Shown here piece by piece: positions 1 through 9,147 of a stretch of DNA of 25,708 nt. The notes under the pieces are model-generated. The model ran no database searches, was not told the origin of the DNA, and worked only from the letters and a program-made list of their open reading frames with translations. Every line of letters starts with the position of its first letter. Within the stretch, counting starts at the first letter, position 1. This DNA comes from Ignavibacteriales bacterium (GTDB lineage: Bacteria; Bacteroidota; Ignavibacteria; Ignavibacteriales; Ignavibacteriaceae). The stretch is taken from contig PLNZ01000184.1 in assembly GCA_003142915.1 (NCBI GenBank), forward strand, positions 1-25,708, given 5' to 3'. The position numbers and the translations under genes were made by a program.

Positions 1-1
1 T

Positions 2-1897
2 TTTGAAGAGAGCGAAATGAAATATCCCGAGAATATTCTGATGTGGGAAAAAACGGGTTTACAATATGAAGGTACATCCTACTTCCGAATGAAGGGACTT
101 GTTTATAATTTTGCGGCAGGCTTAATACAATTAGGATTAAAATACGGAGACTGTGCTGCATTAATATCCGAAGGTAGAAAATACTGGGTAATGAGTGAAC
201 TGGGAGTTCTATATACCGGCGCAATAAATGTTCCGATTTCAGTAAAGATAGATGAATTATCCGAGTTGAAATTCAGGCTTGCACATTCAGGATGTAAAAT
301 AGCTATTGTATCGGAAACGCAGTTACAAAAAATAAGGAAGATTAAAAATGAACTCCCTGACCTTGAAAAAGTTGTCGTGTTGGATTCCGTAAGAGATTTG
401 GATGAAGATGAAATTATGAGTGACAGTGTTTTAAAATTAGGGGAGGAATATTTAAAAGATCATACAAAGGAATTCGAAGATAGATGGCGGTCAATTAAGG
501 AATCCGATTGCGCAAATATTTGCTATACTTCCGGTACAACCGCCGACCCTAAGGGTATAACGTTAAGCCATCGGAACTATACTGCAAACGTAGAACAGGC
601 TTCAAGTCTTTTACATATTCCTGAACATTTTGTATCTCTTCTTATTCTACCGTGGGATCATGCTTTTGCTCATACTGGCGGAATCTATACTCTTATGTAC
701 AATGGAGCAAGTATGGCTTCTGTTCAAATAGGTAAATCAGCTATGGAAACATTAAAAAACATACCTCAAAATATTAAGGAAGTCCGGCCGTCATTTTTAC
801 TCAGTGTCCCTTCATTGGCAAAGAACTTTAGAAAAAATATTGAAAAAGGCATCCGTGAAAAGGGTCCTAAAGTAGAAAAACTGTTTCAAAAAGCTTTAAA
901 ATTGGCTTATGCTTACAATAGAGACGGCTGGGACAAAGGTAAAGGGATTCAAAAATTAAAGAAGCCTCTATATATTCTTTATGATAAAATATTTTTTAGC
1001 AAGATTCGAGAGAATTTTGGAGGACGCCTGGAGTTTTTTATCGGGGGCGGCGCTCTGCTTGATATTGAACTTCAACGGTTTTTTTATGCAATAGGAATTC
1101 CCATGCTTCAAGGTTACGGGTTAACTGAAGCAGCTCCGGTCATTTCTGCAAATGTTCCTCAAAAATATAAGCTTGGCTCCTCCGGAGCAATTGTATCTAA
1201 TCTTCAAGTGAAAATTTGTGATGAGAAGGGGAACGAATTACCTGTGAGAGAAAAAGGCGAAATTATTGTAAAAGGGGAAAATGTTATGACAGGTTATTGG
1301 AAAAATGAGAAGGCAACTAATGATGCTATAAAAGATGGCTGGCTGTTTACTGGGGATTTAGGCTATTTAGATGAAGACGGTTTCTTGTATGTGCTCGGAA
1401 GAAATAAAAGTCTTTTAATAAGTAGTGACGGTGAAAAATACAGCCCCGAAGGAATTGAAGAAGCAATTACGGAACATTCAAAATTTATTGATCAAATAAT
1501 GTTATATAACAATCAATCACCATATACAATAGCTCTTATAGTACCGAACAAAGAATCGGCTATAAACTGGCTTAAGAAAAAAAATCTTTCCAGCAGTAAG
1601 CTGGAAGGACAGGAAAGCGTTTTAAGATTGATCGACTCTGAAATAAATGAATTTCTTGAAGGAGGAAAATTTGAAGGATTGTTCCCTAAAAGATGGATTC
1701 CATCTGCAATTGCAGTCTTAGGTGAAGGCTTTACGGAACAGAATCATTTTTTAAACAGCACATTAAAAATGGTTAGGGGGAAAATTACTGAGTTTTATAA
1801 AAACAGGATTGATTTTGCATATACACCGGAAGGAAAAGCTATTTGCAATCATCAAAACCTGATGATAATCAGCAGGCTTAACAAAACGAACGAATAA
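2..1897 (+). CDS. Long-chain acyl-CoA synthetase (AMP-forming), 5' end cut by window edge
   Basis: Activates a fatty acid to acyl-AMP and then acyl-CoA (ANL adenylate-forming superfamily, FadD-like). Numbering from the first visible ATG at 17, the P-loop motif YTSGTTADPKG is at residues 170-180, GYGLTEAAP at 366-374, and TGDLGY with the ribose-binding Asp447 follows. The C-terminal STLKMVRGK stretch carries the likely catalytic Lys. The frame has no stop from base 2 to base 17 and the five codons before the ATG read FEESE, which joined to MKYPENI gives the usual FadD N-terminus (family form roughly LFEESVxKYPDNIAL). The real start is therefore probably outside the window and this is a 5'-partial gene. 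The substrate chain length is not readable. No terminator is clear after the stop, and a 278-base gap separates it from the efflux operon. Family certain, exact substrate not. Confidence 0.93.
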   Translation, partial: FEESEMKYPENILMWEKTGLQYEGTSYFRMKGLVYNFAAGLIQLGLKYGDCAALISEGRKYWVMSELGVLYTGAINVPISVKIDELSELKFRLAHSGCKIAIVSETQLQKIRKIKNELPDLEKVVVLDSVRDLDEDEIMSDSVLKLGEEYLKDHTKEFEDRWRSIKESDCANICYTSGTTADPKGITLSHRNYTANVEQASSLLHIPEHFVSLLILPWDHAFAHTGGIYTLMYNGASMASVQIGKSAMETLKNIPQNIKEVRPSFLLSVPSLAKNFRKNIEKGIREKGPKVEKLFQKALKLAYAYNRDGWDKGKGIQKLKKPLYILYDKIFFSKIRENFGGRLEFFIGGGALLDIELQRFFYAIGIPMLQGYGLTEAAPVISANVPQKYKLGSSGAIVSNLQVKICDEKGNELPVREKGEIIVKGENVMTGYWKNEKATNDAIKDGWLFTGDLGYLDEDGFLYVLGRNKSLLISSDGEKYSPEGIEEAITEHSKFIDQIMLYNNQSPYTIALIVPNKESAINWLKKKNLSSSKLEGQESVLRLIDSEINEFLEGGKFEGLFPKRWIPSAIAVLGEGFTEQNHFLNSTLKMVRGKITEFYKNRIDFAYTPEGKAICNHQNLMIISRLNKTNE

Positions 1898-2132
1898 ATA
1901 TAGAGTATGGATAATTTCTGAATGAACGTTTAGATATAAAAACAATTTTATTTCAATATAAAAAGTAGAATTATTACGGTAAATTTGTGGGCTTCTTTTA
2001 TCAATCATTTTTTAGAATAAAAGTCTGAAAGACCATTCCTTTGTAACAATCCTCACATGATTTTGCCGAAATTAGCTAAATGACAAAAAAATTCGACCTT
2101 CATTTTGCGTAAAAGCAATTATTTTAGTAATT

Positions 2133-2159
2133 TTCGACTATTCAAGTAAAATAGTTGAA
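2133..2159. promoter_or_regulatory. Candidate TetR-type operator (inverted repeat) before the repressor gene
   Basis: TTCGACTATT (2133-2142) and AATAGTTGAA (2150-2159) form 10-base arms with one mismatch around a 7-base spacer, ending 16 bases before the repressor ATG. A second overlapping perfect pair, TATTCAA (2139-2145) and TTGAATA (2155-2161), lies in the same place. The size and position fit the autoregulatory operator of a TetR-family repressor controlling its own efflux operon. That role is inference; the symmetry is seen directly. Confidence 0.6.
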
Positions 2160-2175
2160 TATATAGACGAATTTT

Positions 2176-2787
2176 ATGGTTGAAATAATTTCAAATGAAA
2201 AAGTAAAAATAATTTTGCAGGCAGCAAGAAAGCGGTTTGCTCATTATGGATTTTCAAAAGTTACGATGGATGAAATAGCCGGAGATGTTGAGCTTGGGAA
2301 AGCATCATTATATTACTATTTCCCGACAAAGGAAGAGCTGTTTAAAGCCGTAATTTCTCAAGAACAAAACGAATTTATTAAACGAGTAGAAATTCTGTTA
2401 CAAAAGCCGATCACGGCAATGGAAAAATTGAAAAATTACGTTGAAATACGCTTAAAATTTTCACACGAGCTTACCAATCTGGGAACTTTAAGCATTCACT
2501 CAGTGCTCGACTATAAATCTGTATTTAGAAAATTGTATGAGGATCTTGAACAACAGGAATCAAACCTGCTAAAAATAATTATAGATGAAGGTAAAAATTC
2601 GGGCGAGTTTCGAAAAGATTTACCCGATGAACTGACAAAAGTTTTTATTCATGTTCTTCAGGGCATAAAATTAAGGTTTATTCGGTTTTTAAAAGAGCAA
2701 AGACTGGAAGATGAAAATCAAATGAAATTGGAATCGGAGATGAAACTCGTTACAGCTATTATTATAAACGGAATGAAAAATATATAG
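2176..2787 (+). CDS. TetR/AcrR-family transcriptional repressor of the efflux operon
   Basis: 203 residues, usual length for TetR regulators. The N-terminal helix-turn-helix domain spans about residues 8-58, with the signature stretch TMDEIAGDVELGKASLYYYF followed by PTKEELF, characteristic of the family. The C-terminal two thirds are helical and should bind the inducing ligand and form the dimer. It is the first gene of the cluster, 39 bases ahead of the HlyD-type adaptor on the same strand, so it probably represses itself and the three transport genes through the palindrome just upstream. The ligand is unknown. No strong Shine-Dalgarno precedes the ATG; the start is chosen because it gives a normal TetR N-terminus close to the operator. 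Confidence 0.93.
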   Translation: MVEIISNEKVKIILQAARKRFAHYGFSKVTMDEIAGDVELGKASLYYYFPTKEELFKAVISQEQNEFIKRVEILLQKPITAMEKLKNYVEIRLKFSHELTNLGTLSIHSVLDYKSVFRKLYEDLEQQESNLLKIIIDEGKNSGEFRKDLPDELTKVFIHVLQGIKLRFIRFLKEQRLEDENQMKLESEMKLVTAIIINGMKNI

Positions 2788-2826
2788 AAGGAATTTTTAA
2801 ACAAGTACTTAAGAGGAAGATAAAAA

Positions 2827-3807
2827 ATGAGTGCAGAAGATAATCAAACAAATAATAGTAATGATGCGGATGAACCAATAGAAGAAGTACCTCTTTTTAA
2901 GAAGAAGAAGGTTTTAATTCCATTGGTTTTACTGGTTTTAGCGATGGCAGCAGTTGTTTATTGGTACATAGGTACCCTGCAATATGCATCGACAGATGAC
3001 GCCTTTATTGATGCAAACAGGATGTCGATCAGCTCTAAAATTTTAGGACGAATTGTTAAGCTGAATGCTGATGAAGGCGATTCTGTGAAGGAAGGAGAAC
3101 TGCTTGTCAGATTAGACACTGTCGATATTCTTGCTCAAATAAATCAGGCAAAGGCGTCTATAGATCTTTCAAAAGAAAGCATCAATCTTGCAAAAGTAAA
3201 CGTAGAAAAAGCGCAGGAAGATTTTGACAGGGCTCAAATACAATACAAAGATAATGTTATACCAAAAGAACAGTTTGATCATGCGAAAAAAGCACTTGAA
3301 GCCGCAAAAGCTGAATTGGACATTTCTCAATCGAAAGTTATGACGGCGGAAGCAGAATTAAAAGTTCTTAACGCACAATTAGAAAATACTTCAATATTTT
3401 CTCCGATGGATGGGGTAGTAGCTAAAAGATGGGTATTAACGGGTGATGTTATACAAGCAGGACAGCCCATTTTAACTGTATATGATCAAAAAAATATATG
3501 GGTAACTGCTGAATTTGAGGAAACTAAACTTGGCTCTATTCATTTAGGCGATAAAGTGGATATTTCGGTTGATCCTTATCCTAATCAACAATTTGAGGGC
3601 AAAGTTTATCAGATCGGAACCAACACTGCTGCGGAGTTTTCTCTCATTCCGCCTTCGAATGCTTCCGGTAATTTCACAAAAGTTACTCAAAGAATACCAA
3701 TTAAAATTTCTATTTATCCTTTTAATTCAGACAATCGGATAGTTCCTGCCGGGTCATTTAATCTATTGCCGGGTATGTCTGTCGAGGTTAAGATAAAGGT
3801 AAAATAA
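2827..3807 (+). CDS. EmrA/HlyD-type membrane fusion protein of a multidrug efflux pump
   Basis: Periplasmic adaptor linking the inner-membrane exporter to the outer-membrane channel. 326 residues: acidic cytoplasmic tail (1-24), KKKK, one membrane segment (about 29-49), then the EmrA-like sequence YASTDDAFIDANRMSISSKILGRI opening the lipoyl/beta-barrel part. A long alpha-helical hairpin rich in Ala, Lys and Glu lies at about 98-185, the second lipoyl half contains FSPMDGVVAKRWV, and the beta-barrel domain ends PGMSVEVKIKVK. AAGAGGA 9 bases before the ATG is a good ribosome binding site. The exporter gene starts 3 bases after the stop, so the two are surely co-translated. The start is unambiguous. 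Confidence 0.95.
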   Translation: MSAEDNQTNNSNDADEPIEEVPLFKKKKVLIPLVLLVLAMAAVVYWYIGTLQYASTDDAFIDANRMSISSKILGRIVKLNADEGDSVKEGELLVRLDTVDILAQINQAKASIDLSKESINLAKVNVEKAQEDFDRAQIQYKDNVIPKEQFDHAKKALEAAKAELDISQSKVMTAEAELKVLNAQLENTSIFSPMDGVVAKRWVLTGDVIQAGQPILTVYDQKNIWVTAEFEETKLGSIHLGDKVDISVDPYPNQQFEGKVYQIGTNTAAEFSLIPPSNASGNFTKVTQRIPIKISIYPFNSDNRIVPAGSFNLLPGMSVEVKIKVK

Positions 3808-3810
3808 GAA

Positions 3811-5424
3811 ATGGCTAAGTCGTTAAATGGTAATTCTGAAGGACAGCAGCTTCAATTATCAAATATTCATTTGCATCCTTCTTACAAATGGTTCGTACTT
3901 GCAAATGTTATGTTCGGAACTTTTATGGCTGTTTTGGATGCGACTATAGTTAATGTAGGGCTTTCAAAAATGACTGCCGCTTTTGGAACAAGTGTAGATA
4001 AAATAGAATGGGTGCTGACAGCTTATATGTTGGTATTTGCAGTAGTGCTTCCTTCTTCCGGCTGGGTCGCTGATCACTTCGGGTACAAAAAAACATATTT
4101 TTTAGGAATGTTTCTTTTTACATTAGGTTCGTTATTATGCAGTTTTTCATGGGATGAAAATGCTTTGATTGCATTCAGAGTTATTCAGGGCGCCGGAGCA
4201 GGTTTTATTATGCCTGTAGGTATGGCAATAATAACGAGAGAATTTCCTCCCGAACAAAGAGGTATGGCTCTTGGTTTCTGGGGAATTGCCTCGGCTGCTT
4301 CTGTTTCTCTTGGCCCTATGATTGGCGGTTACCTGATTGATAATTTTAGCTGGCATGCAATATTTGATGTAAATGTGCCTGTCGGAATTCTTGGGCTGCT
4401 AGTCACTATAATTATACAACGGGAATATAAAACCGAACATGTAAGAAAATTCGATCTAATCGGTTTTATATCAATGACTGTTTTTCTTACCAGTTTATTA
4501 CTTGCACTTTCAGATGGTAATGCAGCATGGAATACAGGAGGATGGACTTCGGATTTTATACTTAGCTGTTTTGCGATCTCAATAATCGGTTTTGTTATTT
4601 TTATCATTACAGAACTTAATGTTGAGCACCCGATTGTTGAATTGAGACTTATGAAAGATTTAAATTTTACTATCGGCAATATAATGCTGTTCATTTTTGG
4701 TATGGGGCTTTTCGGAAGTACATTTTTACTGCCGTTATATTTACAAAATTCCTTAAATTATACGGCATTTCAGGCAGGCATTGTCTTTTTCCCGATAGGC
4801 ATTATTCAAGCCATAATGTCTCCTATTGCTGGATGGATGTCGGATAAAATAAATCCTAAGATTCCTTTGCTTATAGGAATCACATGTACTGCCCTCAGTC
4901 TTTATTTATATTCATTCTTTTCTCTTACAACAGAGCATGGGCAAATAATGTTACCTCTGTATATAAGAGGATTTGGTATGGGATTGATGTTTGTCCCTTT
5001 AACTACAATTACACTTCTTAATATCCCGAAATGGAAAATGGCGCAGGCATCGGGATTGCTTAATACAATAAGGCAGATTGGCGGCAGCTTTGGCGTTGCT
5101 TTACTCGGTAGTCTTTTAACACGCAGAGTGATTTTTCACATCCAGGCGTATAGCCAGGTAGTTAATTCAAACTCATCGACATACCAAAATGTATTTTATA
5201 ATCTTCAGTATTTTGTCCAGCATTCTGTTGGAGGAGTCGGTAAAGAGGTAGCAGCACGTGCTAATGCTTTAATAGTTCAAAACCTGGCAAATCAGGCTTT
5301 TATCCAGGGAATAAACGATGATTTTCTGGTTGGTGCAATAATTACGGCAACACTTATAATTCCAATTTTCTTTATTAAGGTTAGGGAAAAGGGAAAAAGT
5401 GAAAAAATTGAAATTATGGAATAG
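3811..5424 (+). CDS. EmrB-type DHA2-family MFS drug exporter, 14 TM segments
   Basis: Proton-driven inner-membrane antiporter of the DHA2 (EmrB/QacA) family. 537 residues with hydrophobic segments consistent with 14 helices. Diagnostic motifs: LDATIVNV in the first helix (residues 42-49), motif A-like GWVADHFGYKKTYF after helix 2, and motif C-like GFWGIASAASVSLGPMIGGYL in helix 5, typical of drug/H+ antiporters. A large loop precedes the last helix (region of VFYNLQYFVQHSVGG), as in EmrB. It sits 3 bases after the adaptor gene and just before the TolC-like gene, so the operon encodes a complete tripartite pump. The drug spectrum cannot be read. Confidence 0.95.
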   Translation: MAKSLNGNSEGQQLQLSNIHLHPSYKWFVLANVMFGTFMAVLDATIVNVGLSKMTAAFGTSVDKIEWVLTAYMLVFAVVLPSSGWVADHFGYKKTYFLGMFLFTLGSLLCSFSWDENALIAFRVIQGAGAGFIMPVGMAIITREFPPEQRGMALGFWGIASAASVSLGPMIGGYLIDNFSWHAIFDVNVPVGILGLLVTIIIQREYKTEHVRKFDLIGFISMTVFLTSLLLALSDGNAAWNTGGWTSDFILSCFAISIIGFVIFIITELNVEHPIVELRLMKDLNFTIGNIMLFIFGMGLFGSTFLLPLYLQNSLNYTAFQAGIVFFPIGIIQAIMSPIAGWMSDKINPKIPLLIGITCTALSLYLYSFFSLTTEHGQIMLPLYIRGFGMGLMFVPLTTITLLNIPKWKMAQASGLLNTIRQIGGSFGVALLGSLLTRRVIFHIQAYSQVVNSNSSTYQNVFYNLQYFVQHSVGGVGKEVAARANALIVQNLANQAFIQGINDDFLVGAIITATLIIPIFFIKVREKGKSEKIEIME

Positions 5425-5446
5425 TTTTATAACCGGAGAAAATTTT

Positions 5447-6757
5447 ATGAGAAAAAGATTTTTATGTTTAGCTCTTTTTATTACAATATTACTTTTAAAA
5501 CCTATTTATTCTCAGCAAGCTAATAGTGATTCTTTAACAATTAACGAGGCAATAAAGCAGACATTAAGTAACCAGCCTCTTATAACACAAGCAATGGAAC
5601 AGATTAATGAGGTTGATGCAAAGATAAAAGAACAAAAAAGTAGCTATTACCCGAGTGTTGAAAGTAATCTTTCATACACATATGTCGGGCCTTTAATTTC
5701 ATTGACATTCCCCGGTTTGGGAAACTTTGATTTTAATACTTTGAATAATTATAACATGAATGTTAGTGCAAAACAAGTTCTTTATGATTTCGGCAGCAGA
5801 GATGCCGCAATGGAATTGGCCAAATCATATAAACTCTCTGCAGAAGAAAAAGTTAATTTGATAAAATCTAATTTGGCTTATCAAACGATTCAAATTTTTT
5901 ACACAATACTATTTCTTGAGAAAAGCATTGATGTAAAGAACGAGCAAATAAATACATTAAGTGCACATCTTGAAATTGCGAAGAAAAAAGTTGAAAGCGG
6001 ATCTTCAACAGATTTTGATGTACTAACAACAGAAGTAAGAGTTGCTTCCGCCCAAAATGAATTGATAGATTTACAAAATGCATTGGATAAAGGGAAAATA
6101 TATCTGCGTAGTCTTATTGGAAATGAAGGAGAATGGTCTACAAATCTTTCAGGTGACTTTTCTATTTCGATTCCCGATATAAACGAAGCTTCTCTTATAT
6201 CTAAGGCTTTTTCACTGCGCCCTGAAATAAAATTAGCCAAAGAAAATGAAAGCAGCGCTAAACTTTCTACACAAGTTGCAGGTTTGGGCAATAAGCCGAC
6301 ATTGTCAGTCGGGTTAGGTTATGGGTTGGAAAATGGTCTTTTCCCTGATCTGGATGTCTTAAGAGGCACTTGGTTTGCTGCTTTATCTGCTAATATTCCT
6401 ATTTTTGACGGCTATAAAACAGATGCAAAGAAGGAAGAAGCTGAAGCCGACTTAAAATCAAGTACTCAGGAAATACTGATACAAGAACGGAAAATTAAAG
6501 CTGAAGTTCAAAGTGCCGCAGCAGATTTGAAAACCAGTATGGATAAATTGAAAACAACAGAAGTGCAGGTTAAACATGCAACGGAAGCAGTATCCCGCGC
6601 AGTAGCTCAATACCGGGATGGTGTAATTACTAACCTTGATCTGATTGATGCTGATACGGCATTAGCTGAGGCAAAACTTCTTTATTTGCAAGTACTTTAT
6701 AAAAATGTTGTGAATAAATATGCTTTGGACCAGGTTGTAGGCGAAGTTGTCTGGTAG
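5447..6757 (+). CDS. TolC-family outer-membrane efflux channel
   Basis: 436 residues, the outer-membrane exit duct for the EmrAB-like pump. The signal peptide MRKRFLCLALFITILLLKPIYSQQ is followed by the family opening LTINEAIKQTLSNQPLI and by two long coiled-coil/beta repeats (OEP domains), the second beginning around SLRPEIKLAKENESSAK and ending with the typical AVAQYRDGVITNLDLIDADTAL. I place the start at the ATG at 5447 because GGAGAA lies 8 bases upstream and the signal peptide begins there. An in-frame GTG at 5399, inside the end of the exporter gene, would add 16 residues before the signal peptide and is unlikely. The gene follows the exporter by 22 bases. Confidence 0.93.
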   Translation: MRKRFLCLALFITILLLKPIYSQQANSDSLTINEAIKQTLSNQPLITQAMEQINEVDAKIKEQKSSYYPSVESNLSYTYVGPLISLTFPGLGNFDFNTLNNYNMNVSAKQVLYDFGSRDAAMELAKSYKLSAEEKVNLIKSNLAYQTIQIFYTILFLEKSIDVKNEQINTLSAHLEIAKKKVESGSSTDFDVLTTEVRVASAQNELIDLQNALDKGKIYLRSLIGNEGEWSTNLSGDFSISIPDINEASLISKAFSLRPEIKLAKENESSAKLSTQVAGLGNKPTLSVGLGYGLENGLFPDLDVLRGTWFAALSANIPIFDGYKTDAKKEEAEADLKSSTQEILIQERKIKAEVQSAAADLKTSMDKLKTTEVQVKHATEAVSRAVAQYRDGVITNLDLIDADTALAEAKLLYLQVLYKNVVNKYALDQVVGEVVW

Positions 6758-6844
6758 ATAAATTTTATCAATTTTAAGGTTAAGAAAGAAGCTTTAATTA
6801 TTCAAAATTTTATTTAACATTTAACAAATTTATAGGTATTCCTT

Positions 6845-8890
6845 ATGTTAACTACAAAATTCAAGTTCTTTTTGTTAATTACTGTTTTTCTTGGTGGGAT
6901 TTCCTCTACATCTTTTAGTAAAACAAAAGAAAGAGGAGATGAAATTAATAAAAAAGATATGGATACAACCATTAGTCCTGCCGTTGATTTTTTTGAATAT
7001 GCAAACGGAACATGGTTGAAAAACACTGAAATACCGGCTGCATTTTCCGGTTGGGGGTCATTTTACATACTTAGAGATGATAATTTAAGCAGAATTCAAA
7101 GCATCTTATCTGATGTTGAAAAGAAAGCCGATCTTAAAAAGGGCAGCAGTGAACAGTTTGTAGGAGATTTTTATTATACCGGAATGGATTCGGCAAATAT
7201 AGAAAAACAAGGCTACAAGCCGATTGGAGACGATTTGGATGCGGTAAATTCTATTAAAGATTTAAATGATTTCTATAAGGAATTAGTTAATATACATCTT
7301 GGTTATTCAAACCCGCTTTTTGCTTTCGGATCAGGTCCTGATGCAAAAAATAGTAAAATAAATATTGCTCAATTAGAGCAAAGCGGATTAGGTTTGCCCG
7401 ATCGTGACTATTATCTAAAAGATGATGATAATACAAAGACAATTAGAGAAAGTTATGTAAACCTTATTAAAGAATCTTTCATGCTCATCGGTTATGATTC
7501 TGTAAAAGCAGCAAACAATGCATCTTTAATATTAGCGCTTGAAACCCAGCTTGCAAAAGTTTCAATGTCACGTGTTGATCAGCGTGACCCGCAAAAAGTT
7601 TATCATAAAATGACTGTGAAGGAATTAGTGAGTCTTTCACCTGACTTTGAATGGAATAACTATTTCACTCTAATTGGAGTTTCTAAACCGGGAGATATAA
7701 ATGTTGCAGAACCGGATTTTATTAAAGAAGTAAGTAATGTAATTAAATCTACTCCAATAGAAACGTTAAAGGAATATTTGAAATGGAATATCATTCGCTC
7801 CGCATCTCCATATTTAAATGATTCTTTTGTTCAGGCAAATTTCAATTTCTATGGGAAAAAATTAAATGGGACTAAAGAAATGCAGCCCCGCTGGAAACGT
7901 GTCCTTGGAACTATCGATGGACATATTGGGATGGAGTTAGGGAAGTTATTTGTAAAACAGTATTTCCCGCCGACTTCTAAGAAAAGAGCCTTGGAATTGG
8001 TTCACAACCTAATGGCTTCATTAAAGGTAAGAATCGAAAATGTCCAGTGGATGAGCCCTGAAACAAAAAAAGCAGCCCTGAAGAAGTTAGCTGCCTTTAC
8101 GGTAAAAATCGGTTATCCTGATAAATGGAAAGATTATACGGGGTTAATTATCAACAGAGGATCTTATTTTGGAAATGTTTTGAGTTCATCAATTTTCGAA
8201 ACAAAGAAAGATTTGGCTAAGATTGGAAAACCGGTTGATAAAACCGAATGGGGAATGACTCCTCAAACAGTTAACGCATATTACAATCCTCAAAATAATG
8301 AGATAGTTTTCCCCGCAGGAATTTTGCAGCCACCTTTCTTTGACGCCGGTGCTGATGATGCAATTAACTATGGCGGAATCGGCGCAGTAATCGGGCATGA
8401 AATGACCCATGGATTTGATGATCAAGGCAGACAGTTTGACGCAACAGGTAATATGAAAGACTGGTGGACAAAACAGGATGAAGAAAAATTTAGTCAAAGA
8501 GCAGAGAGAATAATTAATCAATTCAGCAGTTTTATAGCGGTAGATACACTGCATGTCAATGGAAATTTAACCGAGGGTGAAAATATTGCAGACCTCGGCG
8601 GTATAAATGTTTCCTTTGATGCCTTTAAGAAAACGGTTGAGTTCAAAGGTGGTAAACCAATTGACGGCTTTACGCCTGCTCAGAGATTCTTCCTTTCTTT
8701 TGCTAATATCTGGAAAATTAAAGATAGACCGGAAAGACTAAGACTTCGTATAAAAGTTGATCCTCATTCACCGGAACATTATAGAGTTATAGGACCGTTA
8801 AGCAATACACCTGGTTTCTGGGATGCATTTAATGTTAAAAAAGGCGACCCAATGAGACCGGCAGACGATAAATTGGTTAATATTTGGTAA
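6845..8890 (+). CDS. pepO: M13-family (neprilysin/PepO-like) secreted zinc endopeptidase
   Basis: Zinc metallopeptidase cleaving oligopeptides, exported. 681 residues, the usual M13 length. There is a signal-peptide-like N-terminus (about 1-25, no clear lipobox). The M13 N-terminal domain opens with SPAVDFFEYANGTWLKNTEIP. In the catalytic domain, NAYYNPQNNEIVFPAGILQPPFF is followed by HEMTH at 518-522 (zinc ligands His518 and His522, catalytic Glu519), and ENIADLGG at 579-586 supplies the third zinc ligand Glu579 and Asp583. The C-terminus ends in NIW, as is usual for the family. All catalytic residues are present. It follows the TolC gene by 87 bases, may or may not share its transcript, and is closed by a strong terminator. 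Its physiological substrate is unknown. Confidence 0.95.
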   Translation: MLTTKFKFFLLITVFLGGISSTSFSKTKERGDEINKKDMDTTISPAVDFFEYANGTWLKNTEIPAAFSGWGSFYILRDDNLSRIQSILSDVEKKADLKKGSSEQFVGDFYYTGMDSANIEKQGYKPIGDDLDAVNSIKDLNDFYKELVNIHLGYSNPLFAFGSGPDAKNSKINIAQLEQSGLGLPDRDYYLKDDDNTKTIRESYVNLIKESFMLIGYDSVKAANNASLILALETQLAKVSMSRVDQRDPQKVYHKMTVKELVSLSPDFEWNNYFTLIGVSKPGDINVAEPDFIKEVSNVIKSTPIETLKEYLKWNIIRSASPYLNDSFVQANFNFYGKKLNGTKEMQPRWKRVLGTIDGHIGMELGKLFVKQYFPPTSKKRALELVHNLMASLKVRIENVQWMSPETKKAALKKLAAFTVKIGYPDKWKDYTGLIINRGSYFGNVLSSSIFETKKDLAKIGKPVDKTEWGMTPQTVNAYYNPQNNEIVFPAGILQPPFFDAGADDAINYGGIGAVIGHEMTHGFDDQGRQFDATGNMKDWWTKQDEEKFSQRAERIINQFSSFIAVDTLHVNGNLTEGENIADLGGINVSFDAFKKTVEFKGGKPIDGFTPAQRFFLSFANIWKIKDRPERLRLRIKVDPHSPEHYRVIGPLSNTPGFWDAFNVKKGDPMRPADDKLVNIW

Positions 8891-8911
8891 CAGTTCGCTA
8901 TTTTGAATATT

Positions 8912-8951
8912 CAGGCTGAAAGAATTAATGCTTTTAGCCTGTTTTTATTTT
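8912..8951 (+). terminator. Rho-independent terminator after the M13 peptidase gene
   Basis: CAGGCTGAAAG (8912-8922) pairs with CTTTTAGCCTG (8931-8941), 11 pairs including one G-U, with an 8-base loop, followed by TTTTTATTTT. It lies 21 bases after the stop codon and ends the efflux/M13 transcript. Confidence 0.85.
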
Positions 8952-9062
8952 AAAAATATACTTTTTCCCAATTGCATATATTATTAGAAGGTCTTTCTGA
9001 AATTGATTTTTAGTGATAAAGACTACGGCATTTATTTAATCTTTTTAGTAATGTTATAAATA

Positions 9063-9074
9063 TTATCGCGATAA
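9063..9074. promoter_or_regulatory. Perfect 12-base palindrome upstream of the cytochrome c gene
   Basis: TTATCGCGATAA is its own reverse complement and stands out in an AT-rich spacer 73 bases before the cytochrome c ATG. It could be an operator for a dimeric regulator. No regulator is assigned, and chance cannot be excluded. Confidence 0.3.
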
Positions 9075-9147
9075 AGTTTCCGGCAATCTCGTAATTATCT
9101 CATTTCACTGAATTAATATTTAAAATTAAAAGTCTGGTGAGGAATAG

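Noticed and set aside
5399..5446. GTG start that would extend the TolC gene by 16 codons
   Set aside because: It overlaps the exporter gene, lacks a ribosome binding site and would put a non-signal segment before the signal peptide; ATG 5447 has GGAGAA at proper spacing.
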